Shown: positions 25,860-34,720 of the stretch, in pieces
Position numbering within the stretch: the first letter of the stretch is position 1
How the letters are laid out: each line of letters begins with the position of its first letter
Assembly (NCBI GenBank): GCA_018647405.1
Contig: JABGTD010000036.1
Span: 1-42,675, forward strand
Direction of reading: 5' to 3'
Origin: Nitrososphaerota archaeon
GTDB lineage: Archaea > Thermoproteota > Nitrososphaeria > Nitrososphaerales > Nitrosopumilaceae
DNA: 42,675 nt
Program-made: the position numbers and the translations under genes
Notes under the pieces: model-generated
The model's input: only the letters and a program-made list of their open reading frames with translations
The model's database searches: none
Told to the model about the DNA's origin: nothing

Positions 25860-26180
25860 CTACTTTTTCAACTTGGATATTGTATCAATCAGTAAATTGA
25901 TCGATTTTAGTATAATTTGCTGTTTTTCCGGATCTTCTTCTTTTGATAATTTATCCGTCATATTGTGCAATTCCTCCTCCAATTTCTTTACCGGCGATTC
26001 ATTTTGAGGTTGATTATTATTTTTTTCAATTTCTTTATCTGGTGATTTTCCACAACTAACACACAATGCATCTCCATTTTTCATCACTCTGACTCCTTTA
26101 CAGTATGGACATGGTTCACTAAGTAATGTGGCTCCATTAAGCAGCATTTCTATTGCCTTTTTTTTGATATCCTCAGACAT
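25860..26180 (-). CDS. SSSCA1-type zinc-ribbon protein (autoantigen p27 family)
   Basis: A 106-residue protein. The N-terminal helix (IKKKAIEMLLNGATLLSEPCPYC) runs into a zinc ribbon with C24, C27, C41 and C44 (PCPYC...ALCVSCGK), the pattern of the Sjogren's syndrome/scleroderma autoantigen 1 family. The rest (about 55-106) is a charged helical region likely to form a coiled coil. The function in archaea is unknown. It is divergent from the eIF1 gene and lies just upstream of Sec61-beta on the same strand, with a 37-base gap. Confidence 0.85.
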   Translation of the reverse strand: MSEDIKKKAIEMLLNGATLLSEPCPYCKGVRVMKNGDALCVSCGKSPDKEIEKNNNQPQNESPVKKLEEELHNMTDKLSKEEDPEKQQIILKSINLLIDTISKLKK

Positions 26181-26264
26181 ATTCTTGTTTATTATACAAC
26201 CTAAAAAAATTGTATTTGTTCTACTAAGGCTTAATAATATGATAATTCAAAGCTTTTCGAACTA

Positions 26265-26573
26265 ATGGCGGTAATCTGTAATACTTGTGGTCTTCCTGAT
26301 GATTTATGCGCTTGTGGTGATTTAGACAAAGATAGTTCTCAAATAATTATTCGTTTAGAGACTAGACGATTCAAGAAAAAAGGAACAATGATTGAAGGCT
26401 TAGATCCTAAAATTAACAATTTGGAAAGTGTCGCAAAAGAGCTAAAAGGAAAATATGCTTGTGGCGGAACTGCAAAAGATGGTTACATATTTTTACAAGG
26501 TGACCATCGAGATACAATTAAAGAAGCACTTGTTAAATTAGGTTTTTCTGAAGAAAAGATAGAACTTCATTAG
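26265..26573 (+). CDS. Translation initiation factor SUI1 / aIF1
   Basis: A 102-residue eIF1/SUI1-fold protein that monitors start-codon selection on the small ribosomal subunit. A short N-terminal zinc-binding segment (CNTCGLPDDLCACGDL) precedes the SUI1 domain. Conserved marks are IIRLETRRFKKKGTMIEGLD, KELKGKYACGGTAKDGYIFLQGDHRDTI and LVKLGF near the end. Seven bases separate its stop from the GTG of the following membrane protease gene. Confidence 0.95.
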   Translation: MAVICNTCGLPDDLCACGDLDKDSSQIIIRLETRRFKKKGTMIEGLDPKINNLESVAKELKGKYACGGTAKDGYIFLQGDHRDTIKEALVKLGFSEEKIELH

Positions 26574-26580
26574 AACTATC

Positions 26581-27573
26581 GTGTCTCTCTTAGAAAATGT
26601 TTTACAAGGTTTTGGAATACCTTTTTCTGCATTAATGTCTGTAATTTTTGGTTTGATGATTGTATCATTTCCATTAGGTGCATATGCAATTTTTAACTCA
26701 GATATTGGAGATGACATAGATTATACTTTCCCTCTAGAAAAATTTGATATTTTTATTGCTGGTGTAAATATACAAGTTCCGTTAGAATATCAAATTGGGG
26801 ATTTATTTATAATTTTTTGGTCTATTTTTATAATTTTATTTGTAATTTCATTTTTAGGTCCTAAAAAAAATTTCATAAAAATAATTGGAAATATTTTATC
26901 AAATGAAAAAATTTCATTTTCTGAAAATTATATGCTTAATATTATTAAATGGTTTTCAATACTTGTTTTAGTCTCTGCTGTGATAACGATAGTTCAAGAA
27001 AGTTTTGGAATTATAACTGAACCACCTGACACTGAAAATAATCTAATTCTATTTTTACAAATATCATTAGCTCCTATCACAGAAGAAATTGGATTTCGGT
27101 TAATACTCATTGGAATTCCATTATTTTTAATTTATTCACATAAATCATCCATAAAATTTTTTATAAAATCACTTTGGACTCCATATTCAACTTTACATAT
27201 TTACGATAGCAAAAAGGCAGTTACAATAATTATACTCGTTGGAATATTTTTCGGTGTGGCACATGTGATCTCGGGTGAACCTTGGACAACTGGAAAAATT
27301 CTTCAAGCATCGATTGGTGGAATAATTATTGGTTGGGTTTATTTTAGATATGGATTAGCCGCTGCAATAATTTTACACTGGGCAACTAATTATTTTATTT
27401 ACTCATACTTGTTTTTGATATCTGAAATTAATGGGGTTTCGATACAAAATGCATCTGCTCATTCCATGATTGGAACATTTGAAATTATTTTAATTATCTC
27501 TGGAATTATTTCTATAATCATGCTATTCCTAAACTACAAAAAATCAATTAATTCTTCTATAATTCAAGAGTAA
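26581..27573 (+). CDS. CPBP-family intramembrane metalloprotease (CAAX protease type)
   Basis: A 330-residue protein with about eight membrane segments. The three CPBP active-site motifs are intact: E168-E169-x3-R173 in TEEIGFR, FxxxH at H228 (FFGVAHVIS) and HxxxN at H266 (HWATN). The family cleaves substrates inside the membrane (Rce1-like) or acts as a scaffold. The substrate is unknown. It starts with GTG 7 bases after the eIF1 stop and ends 1 base before the stop of convergent cofC. Confidence 0.9.
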   Translation: MSLLENVLQGFGIPFSALMSVIFGLMIVSFPLGAYAIFNSDIGDDIDYTFPLEKFDIFIAGVNIQVPLEYQIGDLFIIFWSIFIILFVISFLGPKKNFIKIIGNILSNEKISFSENYMLNIIKWFSILVLVSAVITIVQESFGIITEPPDTENNLILFLQISLAPITEEIGFRLILIGIPLFLIYSHKSSIKFFIKSLWTPYSTLHIYDSKKAVTIIILVGIFFGVAHVISGEPWTTGKILQASIGGIIIGWVYFRYGLAAAIILHWATNYFIYSYLFLISEINGVSIQNASAHSMIGTFEIILIISGIISIIMLFLNYKKSINSSIIQE

Positions 27574-27574
27574 T

Positions 27575-28207
27575 TCATCTTTCAATAATTTTTCTAATTT
27601 TATCACAAAACTCTGGTTTAATGTTCTTTTTTAGAACAAATTCCAAATCTTTTGTATTGTCGATATCTAACATTAGTCTGTATATCAAACCAATTGTAAT
27701 TTTTATGTCATCATTTTTTGCAGATTCTATCTGAAAACTATAACTTCCCTCGTCATATCTTGGTGTCATGGAATTGATTGGTGTTCTAACAAGTGCATTA
27801 GTTCCATCAAAATGTCTTGATGGAACTATTACTACTGATTTATGTGATGAAATTTTCAATAATTTTTCTAGATCTTCTGAATAGAAAAATGGAACATCTA
27901 ACGGTAAAACAATTGAATGTGTGAATTCATTATCTGTAAGATATTTTTCTGCTAGTTTTACAGCATCATTCACACTAGTCTCATATGTGTCTTGAATTTT
28001 TTGACAATCATATTTTTTTATAATATCTGAAACTTGTTCTTCATTTGTAACAACGATTGTTTTATTAATTAACTTTGTTTCGCATATTGTTTTTATGACT
28101 TCTTCTAATAACAATCTGCACAAGTCTATTGTTTTTTCTTCAGATAAGTGTAATCTTGTTTTAGATTTTTGAAATGTCTTAACAGGAATTATTACTGATG
28201 TTTTCAA
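27575..28207 (-). CDS. cofC: 2-phospho-L-lactate (or PEP) guanylyltransferase CofC
   Basis: CofC activates 2-phospholactate or phosphoenolpyruvate with GTP for F420 side-chain assembly. The 210-residue nucleotidyltransferase fold shows SVIIPVKTFQKSKTRL at the start, the VVTNE strand, SIVLPLDVPFF around 105-115 and VVIVPSRHFDGTNALV at about 130-145. The start is TTG, directly abutting the TAG stop of cofD with no gap, which indicates translational coupling. The substrate preference cannot be read from sequence here. Confidence 0.93.
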   Translation of the reverse strand: MKTSVIIPVKTFQKSKTRLHLSEEKTIDLCRLLLEEVIKTICETKLINKTIVVTNEEQVSDIIKKYDCQKIQDTYETSVNDAVKLAEKYLTDNEFTHSIVLPLDVPFFYSEDLEKLLKISSHKSVVIVPSRHFDGTNALVRTPINSMTPRYDEGSYSFQIESAKNDDIKITIGLIYRLMLDIDNTKDLEFVLKKNIKPEFCDKIRKIIER

Positions 28208-29128
28208 CTATAATTTCAATTGTTTTAAAATGAATCCTGCAAGTGCTTCTTCAGCTATTTTATTTTGCATTTTGATTTTTGTATCTAGTACACGTATATC
28301 TAAGCCTTCAATTTTTGGTGCAAGTGCTTTATCTTTTGTATCTATGATCATTTTTGAACATACATCTGCATAAAATTGTGCTAATCCAAATACTGAAACT
28401 TCAATTCCTGCAGCCTCCATGTATTTGTCTGCAGGTCCGCTAAATGATTTATTTCCAATTAATGGTGAAACGGCAACCACTTTCTTTTTATTTTTAGTTA
28501 ACTCTTTTCTAACTCCTTTTATTCCCATCATAGGTCCAATACTTGTCAATGGATTTCCTGGTGCAATAACTACCAATTCTGCATCTTGAATTGCTGCTAT
28601 GGCATCTGGATTTGGTCTTGCTTTGTCTGCACCAACGTCCTGAATTCCTTCGATTGTTCCTCTGCCTCTATGTTTGACCCAAAATTCTTGCAGATGCAAG
28701 TCTTCCCCATTTGCTGTAATTCTTGTTTCAACTGTATTGTCTGTAATTGGAATAACTTTAGATTCAACTGCAAATTTTTCACACATCCATTGTGTAATGT
28801 CTGAAAGATTTTTTCCATTCTTTAACATGTTTGTTCTAATAAGATGTGTTGCAGCATCTCTATCTCCAACTCTAAACCATGTTTCTTCTCCAAAAACTTC
28901 CATTTGTCTTAGAAAATTATTAGTGTCTTTTTTTACGCCCCAACCTTTTTCTTCATCCAAAATCCCTGATAATCCGTAAACTATTGTGTCAATATCTGGA
29001 CAAACATACATTCCATAAAGCCAGTAATTATCTCCTACATTGCTAATTACTGTAACTTCTTGATCATGAGCTGCAAATCCTCTGACCATCTTGATTGATC
29101 CTGTGCCGCCAGCTAATATCGTTATCAT
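28208..29128 (-). CDS. cofD: 2-phospho-L-lactate transferase CofD
   Basis: CofD joins the CofC product to FO, giving (dehydro-)F420-0. The 306-residue protein has the phosphate-binding GGTGSIKMVRG at 7-17, VISNVGDNYWLYGMYVCPDIDTIVYGLSGI at 28-57 and the APGNPLTSIGPMM loop near residue 190, all diagnostic of the family. It is the first gene of a cofD-cofC unit, divergent from the secreted membrane protein across 112 bases. The glutamate ligase CofE is not in this window. Confidence 0.96.
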   Translation of the reverse strand: MITILAGGTGSIKMVRGFAAHDQEVTVISNVGDNYWLYGMYVCPDIDTIVYGLSGILDEEKGWGVKKDTNNFLRQMEVFGEETWFRVGDRDAATHLIRTNMLKNGKNLSDITQWMCEKFAVESKVIPITDNTVETRITANGEDLHLQEFWVKHRGRGTIEGIQDVGADKARPNPDAIAAIQDAELVVIAPGNPLTSIGPMMGIKGVRKELTKNKKKVVAVSPLIGNKSFSGPADKYMEAAGIEVSVFGLAQFYADVCSKMIIDTKDKALAPKIEGLDIRVLDTKIKMQNKIAEEALAGFILKQLKL

Positions 29129-29240
29129 AAATTATTGTACCGAAAGTCTCAAAACACTGACTACATATTACTTCTTCCAAATGATCGCAAAAAACAATCC
29201 TCGAAGTTAGATTTATTATTAAGAGTAAAAAAATCGCTAC

Positions 29241-30539
29241 GTGTCTCGTGCAGGATTTATCATAGCATCACTCGCTGTAATTATGATTGCGTCGACTGTT
29301 GCTCCTGCTTTTGCAGCACAAATGGAGTTTAGAACTTGGGTTGACCCTAATGCTTCTGATGAAGTAGAGATAAAATTCCAAAGAACTGTGATTATCAATT
29401 ATGATGAGGGTGGAATGCTTGCTGATGAACTTAGAGGTCAAAAATTTGCTAAAACTTTCAGTGCTGACTCTAGTAACCCTGGCGTCAATGAATTACGTGA
29501 TAGAATTAACTATCAATTTTCACAATCAGGAAGTGCTGCTGCTGTAACTGATGTAAAAATTGAGTATGATACTAAATTCACTGGTCGTGGATTAAACACC
29601 TCTATTGATTATAAAATTATTTTAACATTGACTATTACAAATCATGTTCTTCGTGAAGCATCTGCTGGAAACTCTGGAATTGTCGATATGAACTGGAGAG
29701 GTGTAATGGTTCCAGGTGAAGTAACTATAAACTCTAAAGGAATGGATACTGAAATTAACTTACCAATATCCTTTATCGCTGACGTTGCACCCGGATTATA
29801 CACTTCAATCTTGGGAAGTGAGGCTGAAACATTATTGAATTCTCCAATTATGGATGCTAGTGGAATTAAAAATCAACCATTAGGTAACTGGCACTTTTTG
29901 TTTGATCCAACTGGCATTAATGTAGATGCAGCACAATTTGGATTATCTGACGAATTGGCAGGAACTGTTTGGTCATCATATACCATGGGTGAGAGTAGCT
30001 TTAGAGAAGGTATACAAACAGAAAAAGAACACGAAGCAATATTTACAACTGACAAAACTTATGATTTGAGAACTATTGAATCTGCAGATGCAGCAAATAT
30101 CTTCTTTGCAGGATTTGCAAACGTTGACACATTAGATCGTACAGAGGTTGTCGGTGTTTATCCGGAAGCACCTGAAGGATATGCAACTACATCAACTGGT
30201 GAATTCCCTGTTATGATTATTTATGGAATGGCTGGATTTGCAGGCATTGCCGGAATTGCAATCTTCCTTGTCAGTGAAAAGAAACGTAAAAAAGATGCAG
30301 CCGCAGGAAATGTCCAAACTGGTATTGATCCTTCACACTTAGTTGGTGCTGATACAAGTACTGGCTCTGGTGGTTACAAAACTAACAGAGGTGAAGCACA
30401 TCTAAAGTCTGATGATTATACACAGACTAGAAGTGTATATGAAAATTCACAAGTTGAAGAGACAAAAACTGAAGAGACAAAAACTGAAGAACCAACTAGT
30501 AAACCTGGTGCCATGCCAAAAGGCTGGAAACCAGAGTAA
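29241..30539 (+). CDS. Secreted, single-span membrane protein (thaumarchaeal type, function unknown)
   Basis: A 432-residue protein with a signal peptide (1-25, ending APAFAA), an extracellular domain of about 295 residues, a membrane span at about 322-344 (VMIIYGMAGFAGIAGIAIFLVS) and a cytoplasmic tail of about 85 residues. The tail contains a stop-transfer cluster (EKKRKK), then an acidic repeat (KTEETKTEE) and the ending KGWKPE. I know of similar proteins only in Nitrososphaerota and cannot name a function. The start is GTG at 29241. Its stop codon is 1 base away from the 3' end of the convergent RNase P RNA gene. Confidence 0.82.
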   Translation: MSRAGFIIASLAVIMIASTVAPAFAAQMEFRTWVDPNASDEVEIKFQRTVIINYDEGGMLADELRGQKFAKTFSADSSNPGVNELRDRINYQFSQSGSAAAVTDVKIEYDTKFTGRGLNTSIDYKIILTLTITNHVLREASAGNSGIVDMNWRGVMVPGEVTINSKGMDTEINLPISFIADVAPGLYTSILGSEAETLLNSPIMDASGIKNQPLGNWHFLFDPTGINVDAAQFGLSDELAGTVWSSYTMGESSFREGIQTEKEHEAIFTTDKTYDLRTIESADAANIFFAGFANVDTLDRTEVVGVYPEAPEGYATTSTGEFPVMIIYGMAGFAGIAGIAIFLVSEKKRKKDAAAGNVQTGIDPSHLVGADTSTGSGGYKTNRGEAHLKSDDYTQTRSVYENSQVEETKTEETKTEEPTSKPGAMPKGWKPE

Positions 30540-30540
30540 T

Positions 30541-30829
30541 AGTGCGTGCTGGCCGTAACCCTCTTTCTGTTTTACACATTATTCCGCTTTGCAGCCTACC
30601 TGAACCAGATGCAGAATTCTATAGTTCTGTTTGGCTTTGCTCCTTGTGGGTCAGATTTCTCATTCTCTTACCTCGGAAACCTCAGATTTCGTCCTCATCG
30701 TACACTCCAAGAGAGATTTTTTTCTGCTCTGTTGCCAACCATCTCTGATTGCCCATCTCCGGACCACAATTTCTGCAAGGAGAGAGGAGTTTCCTCTGTC
30801 GTAACAGCACTGTGCACCAGCTCGCACTT
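30541..30829 (-). ncRNA. rnpB: RNase P RNA (type A)
   Basis: The ribozyme component that trims tRNA 5' leaders. Read on the minus strand, the ends pair as P1: AGUGCG-A-GCUGG at the 5' end with CCAGC-A-CGCACU at the 3' end. Conserved regions are GAGGAAACUCC (CR-I), GGAGCAAAGCCAAACAG, GGUAGGCUGC and ACAGAAAGAGGGUUAC (CR-V). All can be aligned with the E. coli RNA. The CR-I and CR-V strands form the P4 helix with the conserved bulged U. About 289 nt. The region is visibly richer in G+C than its surroundings. Two short plus-strand ORFs over it are artefacts. The 46 bases to the upstream permease gene show no strong TATA box. Confidence 0.93.
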
Positions 30830-30875
30830 GTAATTTTTCTAAAAACTAATCAGTTATTTCAAGATATCTGAAAAA

Positions 30876-33221
30876 TTAGGCACTAAAGTAATCGTCATCA
30901 TACCTTTGATTTTGAGATTTTGCTTTCATGGAGTAAATCTTTTGCATGATATTGACATAAATTTGATAAATGAATTTCACTTGAATTATTTTAGGCATAA
31001 TGAAATTTGCAAAAGATCTTGCATGTACTTCTGAGAATCTGTGATTTCGAACTACTATCGCTGATTTTCCACTTTTGTCTAAAATACTCAGTGTCTTTGG
31101 ACTAAATGCCGTATCAGTTTGATTACCTGCACCTAATATCAACAATGCATTATTTTCTTTTTTGAAATTATCTAATAATTCTGTTATGATGTTTGAATCT
31201 GAATAAACTTTCTCAAACTGTATTTTTGGCAAATCTAATTCAAACATCTTTTCATTAATTCGATTTACAATTTGTGTTTCTTCTTTTTGATCTTCGATAA
31301 CTCCTCTAATTACACGAATTTTTGATTCTTCCATTTTCTGAAATGAGTTGGCAATTTCTAATCCTAGATCACTATGTCTTCCTTTATCATATGCTACAAT
31401 AATATTTTTCATATCTTCATCAAATGTTTTTCTTACTCTGACTCCAATAATATCACAAGTTGTAAGTGAAAGTAATTTTCTATTATTCTTCAAAAAATCA
31501 AAGTCAATCAACAATGTATTGATATCTTGTTCTTCGGTAGTCTGTAAAATTGCTTCTGTTGGGTCATGTGCTAATCTTACTAAGTATCTATTTCTTAATG
31601 ACCCTGTAATTTCTCTTTTGAATTCTTCTATAGCTTTTAATCCCTTATCCCCAAATCCATGTGTTAATGATAATGGTGTTTGTCGTGGGACATTCACTAC
31701 ATCTAAAATTGTAACTTCTCCTTCCTTGTCTTTTGCAATAGAATTTGCCATCTTATACATTTTTGCTGCAGAGCGTTTATCAAAAACCATCAACACTCTG
31801 TATTTTTTTCGTAACTTTGGTCCTTGTGTAAAAACTAGTGGTGCGTTATGTTCTAATTCTTTTTTTGACGTATAAAATTTGTAAATTACAAAACCAATTG
31901 CTATCCAAATAATGGCTATTAGCCAACTCTCTGGGTGTGTAAATAATAGATAAATTGAAAGTCCCATAGCTGTGATTATTCCTATTATTGGAATTAATGG
32001 AAAAAGTGGAGTTTTGAATCCATAATCTACTGTTGACGCATATAGTCTTCTAATCGTAATTGATGCTAAATTCACCTGTGTGAACAAAAATAGGAACATC
32101 ACACTTGCTGCAAATGCAATTGCTGTCAAATCCATGGATAACGCAAGAATCAACATGATTATCCCTGAAACAATTGTTGCTACAAATGGTGTACGATATT
32201 TTGGATGAATTTTACTAAATACAAATGGTAGATTATACTGTGTTCCCATCGCAAAACTTACTCGACTTGCTGCAAATGTGGTGGCGTTTAATGCAGAAAG
32301 TGTAGAAACTAAACCGCCTGCTAATACAATTAATGCGCCAAATGGAAGAAATTGATCTGCTGCTTCTATTATCCCTAATTCTCCAAAACTTCCAATAAAT
32401 TCCCATGCGGGCATTCCTATGACTGATTCATTCAGTCCTCCTATGAATACAAATGTAAACAAAATGTAAACTGAAACAACAATTCCAAGTGAAATTAAAA
32501 TTGCACGAGGAATGTTTCTTCTAGGATTTTTTATCTCATCTCCTGCCTGTGAAATTATCTCATAACCTTCAAAAGCAATGAATGTTAATCCCATTGCTAA
32601 CGCTAATCCTGCTACGCCACTGGGAAGGAAATCTCTATAATTGTCTGACCAATTTGGATTTGCAAACATCATTGCACCAATTGCTGCAGCAATCAGTATT
32701 CCAATAATTGCTAATTGTGTAAATGTGATTGCATTGCCAACCTTTCCTGTATCTGATGACCCTCTAACATTAACAAATGTAAAAATAATTATTGCAATTA
32801 CAGCAAAAATTTTATCTACCGGAATCCCTATGTCCTCTCCAATAACTCCTGACGTTGTCAATAGATGCGCAAAAAATGAACCAAATGCAACTGCATAGAG
32901 AGAACCTGCAATTGTATGTCCAAACCATGCCATCCACCCACTAAGATATGCGTTAGGTCTTGGCAATCCTTCCCTCACCCATTTGTAACCTCCTCCTGTT
33001 GCAGGAAATGCAGATCCTAATTCTGCATATGTTAATGCTGTAAACACCGTAATTACACCATTAAGCAAAAATGCAATCATTAGTGCAGCTCCAGCTTGAG
33101 CCATACCTGGTCCTACTAGGACAAAAATGGCTCCACCAATCATGGATGCTACTCCAATCATAACTGAATCTTTTAGGGATAAACTACGTACTAGACCTGA
33201 TTCTGATTTTTCAAATGTCAT
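30876..33221 (-). CDS. APC-superfamily amino-acid permease with tandem C-terminal Usp-like domains
   Basis: A 781-residue protein. Residues about 15-445 form a 12-span APC transporter: the first span carries SVMIGVASMIGGAIFVLVGPG, and the conserved GGGYKWVREGLP loop follows at about 76. After the membrane part come two cytoplasmic UspA-like alpha/beta domains, about 475-605 and 610-745 (the second begins NIIVAYDKGRHSDLGLEIANSFQ and ends in LLILGAGNQTDTAF...SAIVVRNHR). Usp domains often bind nucleotide and may gate transport. The substrate is likely an amino acid or polyamine. It lies upstream of rnpB on the same strand. Confidence 0.92.
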   Translation of the reverse strand: MTFEKSESGLVRSLSLKDSVMIGVASMIGGAIFVLVGPGMAQAGAALMIAFLLNGVITVFTALTYAELGSAFPATGGGYKWVREGLPRPNAYLSGWMAWFGHTIAGSLYAVAFGSFFAHLLTTSGVIGEDIGIPVDKIFAVIAIIIFTFVNVRGSSDTGKVGNAITFTQLAIIGILIAAAIGAMMFANPNWSDNYRDFLPSGVAGLALAMGLTFIAFEGYEIISQAGDEIKNPRRNIPRAILISLGIVVSVYILFTFVFIGGLNESVIGMPAWEFIGSFGELGIIEAADQFLPFGALIVLAGGLVSTLSALNATTFAASRVSFAMGTQYNLPFVFSKIHPKYRTPFVATIVSGIIMLILALSMDLTAIAFAASVMFLFLFTQVNLASITIRRLYASTVDYGFKTPLFPLIPIIGIITAMGLSIYLLFTHPESWLIAIIWIAIGFVIYKFYTSKKELEHNAPLVFTQGPKLRKKYRVLMVFDKRSAAKMYKMANSIAKDKEGEVTILDVVNVPRQTPLSLTHGFGDKGLKAIEEFKREITGSLRNRYLVRLAHDPTEAILQTTEEQDINTLLIDFDFLKNNRKLLSLTTCDIIGVRVRKTFDEDMKNIIVAYDKGRHSDLGLEIANSFQKMEESKIRVIRGVIEDQKEETQIVNRINEKMFELDLPKIQFEKVYSDSNIITELLDNFKKENNALLILGAGNQTDTAFSPKTLSILDKSGKSAIVVRNHRFSEVHARSFANFIMPKIIQVKFIYQIYVNIMQKIYSMKAKSQNQRYDDDYFSA

Positions 33222-33276
33222 ACAATTTTCGAGAAAATCTAGATGAATAAAGCCTTGCCTCGTATTTGATTGTAAA

Positions 33277-34485
33277 TTACGTACCTTTGACCATATTGAA
33301 TAATTGCCTTACCATCATCTTTGGATGGTGCGTAGCAAGCTTTACCATTTTTGCCACTCCAAAATCTGCACGAATGAAATCTAAAAACTCATCTGCCGTT
33401 AATTCATTAATTATGTCTAATTCCTTATCCCACTCGTCATCTGATAACCCCACCCATCTATTTTGAACTTTAACTGCGGAATTAATTTTTGATTCTATTG
33501 CCTTTTTCCATTCTTTTTCATATGGAATTAATGATGATTCTGATGTGTCGTTATTTTTTACTGCATTTGCAGCAACCTTGCCTGCAACTTCTCCAAATCT
33601 AATTGCATATCTTATTCCTTCTAAAACAAGAGGATTTGCTTGTCCGGCTGAATCTCCAACTAGAATTAAATTATCATAAACTGTTTTTCTCGACAATCCC
33701 TCATTTGGTATTAATCCGTAATGAAACTCTATTTTTTCAATATTTCCCAAATCTTTGATAGGACCAATTTTTTTATCAATTAATTCATTTAATCTAACTG
33801 TCGGATCTACATCTGAATCTGGTTTTCCAACTCCCACTCCAATTCTTGCAGTATTTTTTGATGTTGGAAAAATCCATGCATATCCTGCAGGTGAATACTC
33901 TTGTCCTACCATTAACCACCAATTATCATGTTCTAATTTCTCTGTCTTTACTTCAAACTCTGCTCCTGCTCCAAACTTTTTCCATTGTGTTACGTATCCT
34001 AATTCTTTAGCAACAATTGATGTGAATCCGCTTGCATCAATTACGACTTTAGCGTTAAATTGAATAAGTTTACCTTGTGATTTTGCAACAACTCCTACGC
34101 ATTTACCTGCTGAATTCTTTAAAACCTCTGAAACATTTGTACCTGTAAATAATTCACTACCTGATGATTTTGATCTTGTTGCTAAGAATCTGTATGTTTT
34201 TCTAACATCCAATACTGCTGCTTTAGCGACATTATCTGTAATTGTAACATAATTTTTTGGTGAACAAAAAGAAAATTTCTTTATTGGATTGTAGCACTCT
34301 TTAGGAATTCCAAATTCATTAATATCTGAAATCCATGTTACGCCACTTGTTCTAACAGTTTCTGCAATTTCTTTTTCTTTTTCAATTAATGCAACTGTAC
34401 AACCATTCTTTGCAGCCATATGTGCTGCAGATGAACCTGCAGGACCTCCGCCAACTACCACTATATCAAAATTTAATTCTTCCAA
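33277..34485 (-). CDS. FAD-dependent geranylgeranyl-reductase-family protein
   Basis: A 402-residue flavoprotein with the Rossmann FAD motif VVGGGPAGSSAAHMAAKNG at about 10-28, the GRP-type DASGFTSIVAKELGY segment at about 150-165, and the second FAD motif GDSAGQANPLVLEGIRYAIRFGE at about 275-297. In archaea this family saturates the geranylgeranyl chains of membrane lipids or the side chains of quinones. Several paralogues usually exist, so the exact substrate is open. It stands alone, divergent from a 45-codon membrane ORF. Confidence 0.88.
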   Translation of the reverse strand: MEELNFDIVVVGGGPAGSSAAHMAAKNGCTVALIEKEKEIAETVRTSGVTWISDINEFGIPKECYNPIKKFSFCSPKNYVTITDNVAKAAVLDVRKTYRFLATRSKSSGSELFTGTNVSEVLKNSAGKCVGVVAKSQGKLIQFNAKVVIDASGFTSIVAKELGYVTQWKKFGAGAEFEVKTEKLEHDNWWLMVGQEYSPAGYAWIFPTSKNTARIGVGVGKPDSDVDPTVRLNELIDKKIGPIKDLGNIEKIEFHYGLIPNEGLSRKTVYDNLILVGDSAGQANPLVLEGIRYAIRFGEVAGKVAANAVKNNDTSESSLIPYEKEWKKAIESKINSAVKVQNRWVGLSDDEWDKELDIINELTADEFLDFIRADFGVAKMVKLATHHPKMMVRQLFNMVKGT

Positions 34486-34572
34486 CTAAATTGATTACAT
34501 TTCTGAATATTATAATCTAACAATTGATATTTTTTTTAACATGTTTATTTTGGTGTAAATTTATACTAATTC

Positions 34573-34710
34573 ATGGCTGATACTGAAGTTATACCATTTG
34601 TAATGTGGTCTGGATTAACTGCAATTTTGATGATCATCACTGGATTGGCCTATAAGGCTTATCAAAGAAAAAACTCTAAAGAAAAAGTTACATCCCCAAA
34701 TAATGATTAA
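34573..34710 (+). CDS. Single-span membrane microprotein (45 aa)
   Basis: ATG at 34573 to TAA at 34708-34710. The product has a short acidic N-terminus (ADTEVIP), one hydrophobic segment of about 18 residues (FVMWSGLTAILMIITGLAY) and a basic C-terminal tail (KAYQRKNSKEK). This is the shape of real single-span microproteins, with the tail inside. A TATA-like TTTATTT (34544-34550) is centred about 26 bases upstream of the ATG, consistent with a leaderless transcript. No family recognised. Confidence 0.55.
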   Translation: MADTEVIPFVMWSGLTAILMIITGLAYKAYQRKNSKEKVTSPNND

Positions 34711-34720
34711 ACTTGTATAC

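Noticed and set aside
28586-28979. Several ORFs on both strands inside cofD
   Set aside because: They are in alternative frames of a clearly conserved gene and lack recognisable domains.
30541-30829. G+C-rich island suggesting horizontally acquired DNA
   Set aside because: Raised G+C is normal for a structured RNA gene in an AT-rich archaeon.
30542-30833. Two overlapping plus-strand ORFs (68 and 95 codons) after the secreted membrane protein
   Set aside because: The region is fully explained by RNase P RNA on the minus strand, with P1 pairing and conserved regions. The ORFs show no recognisable protein features.
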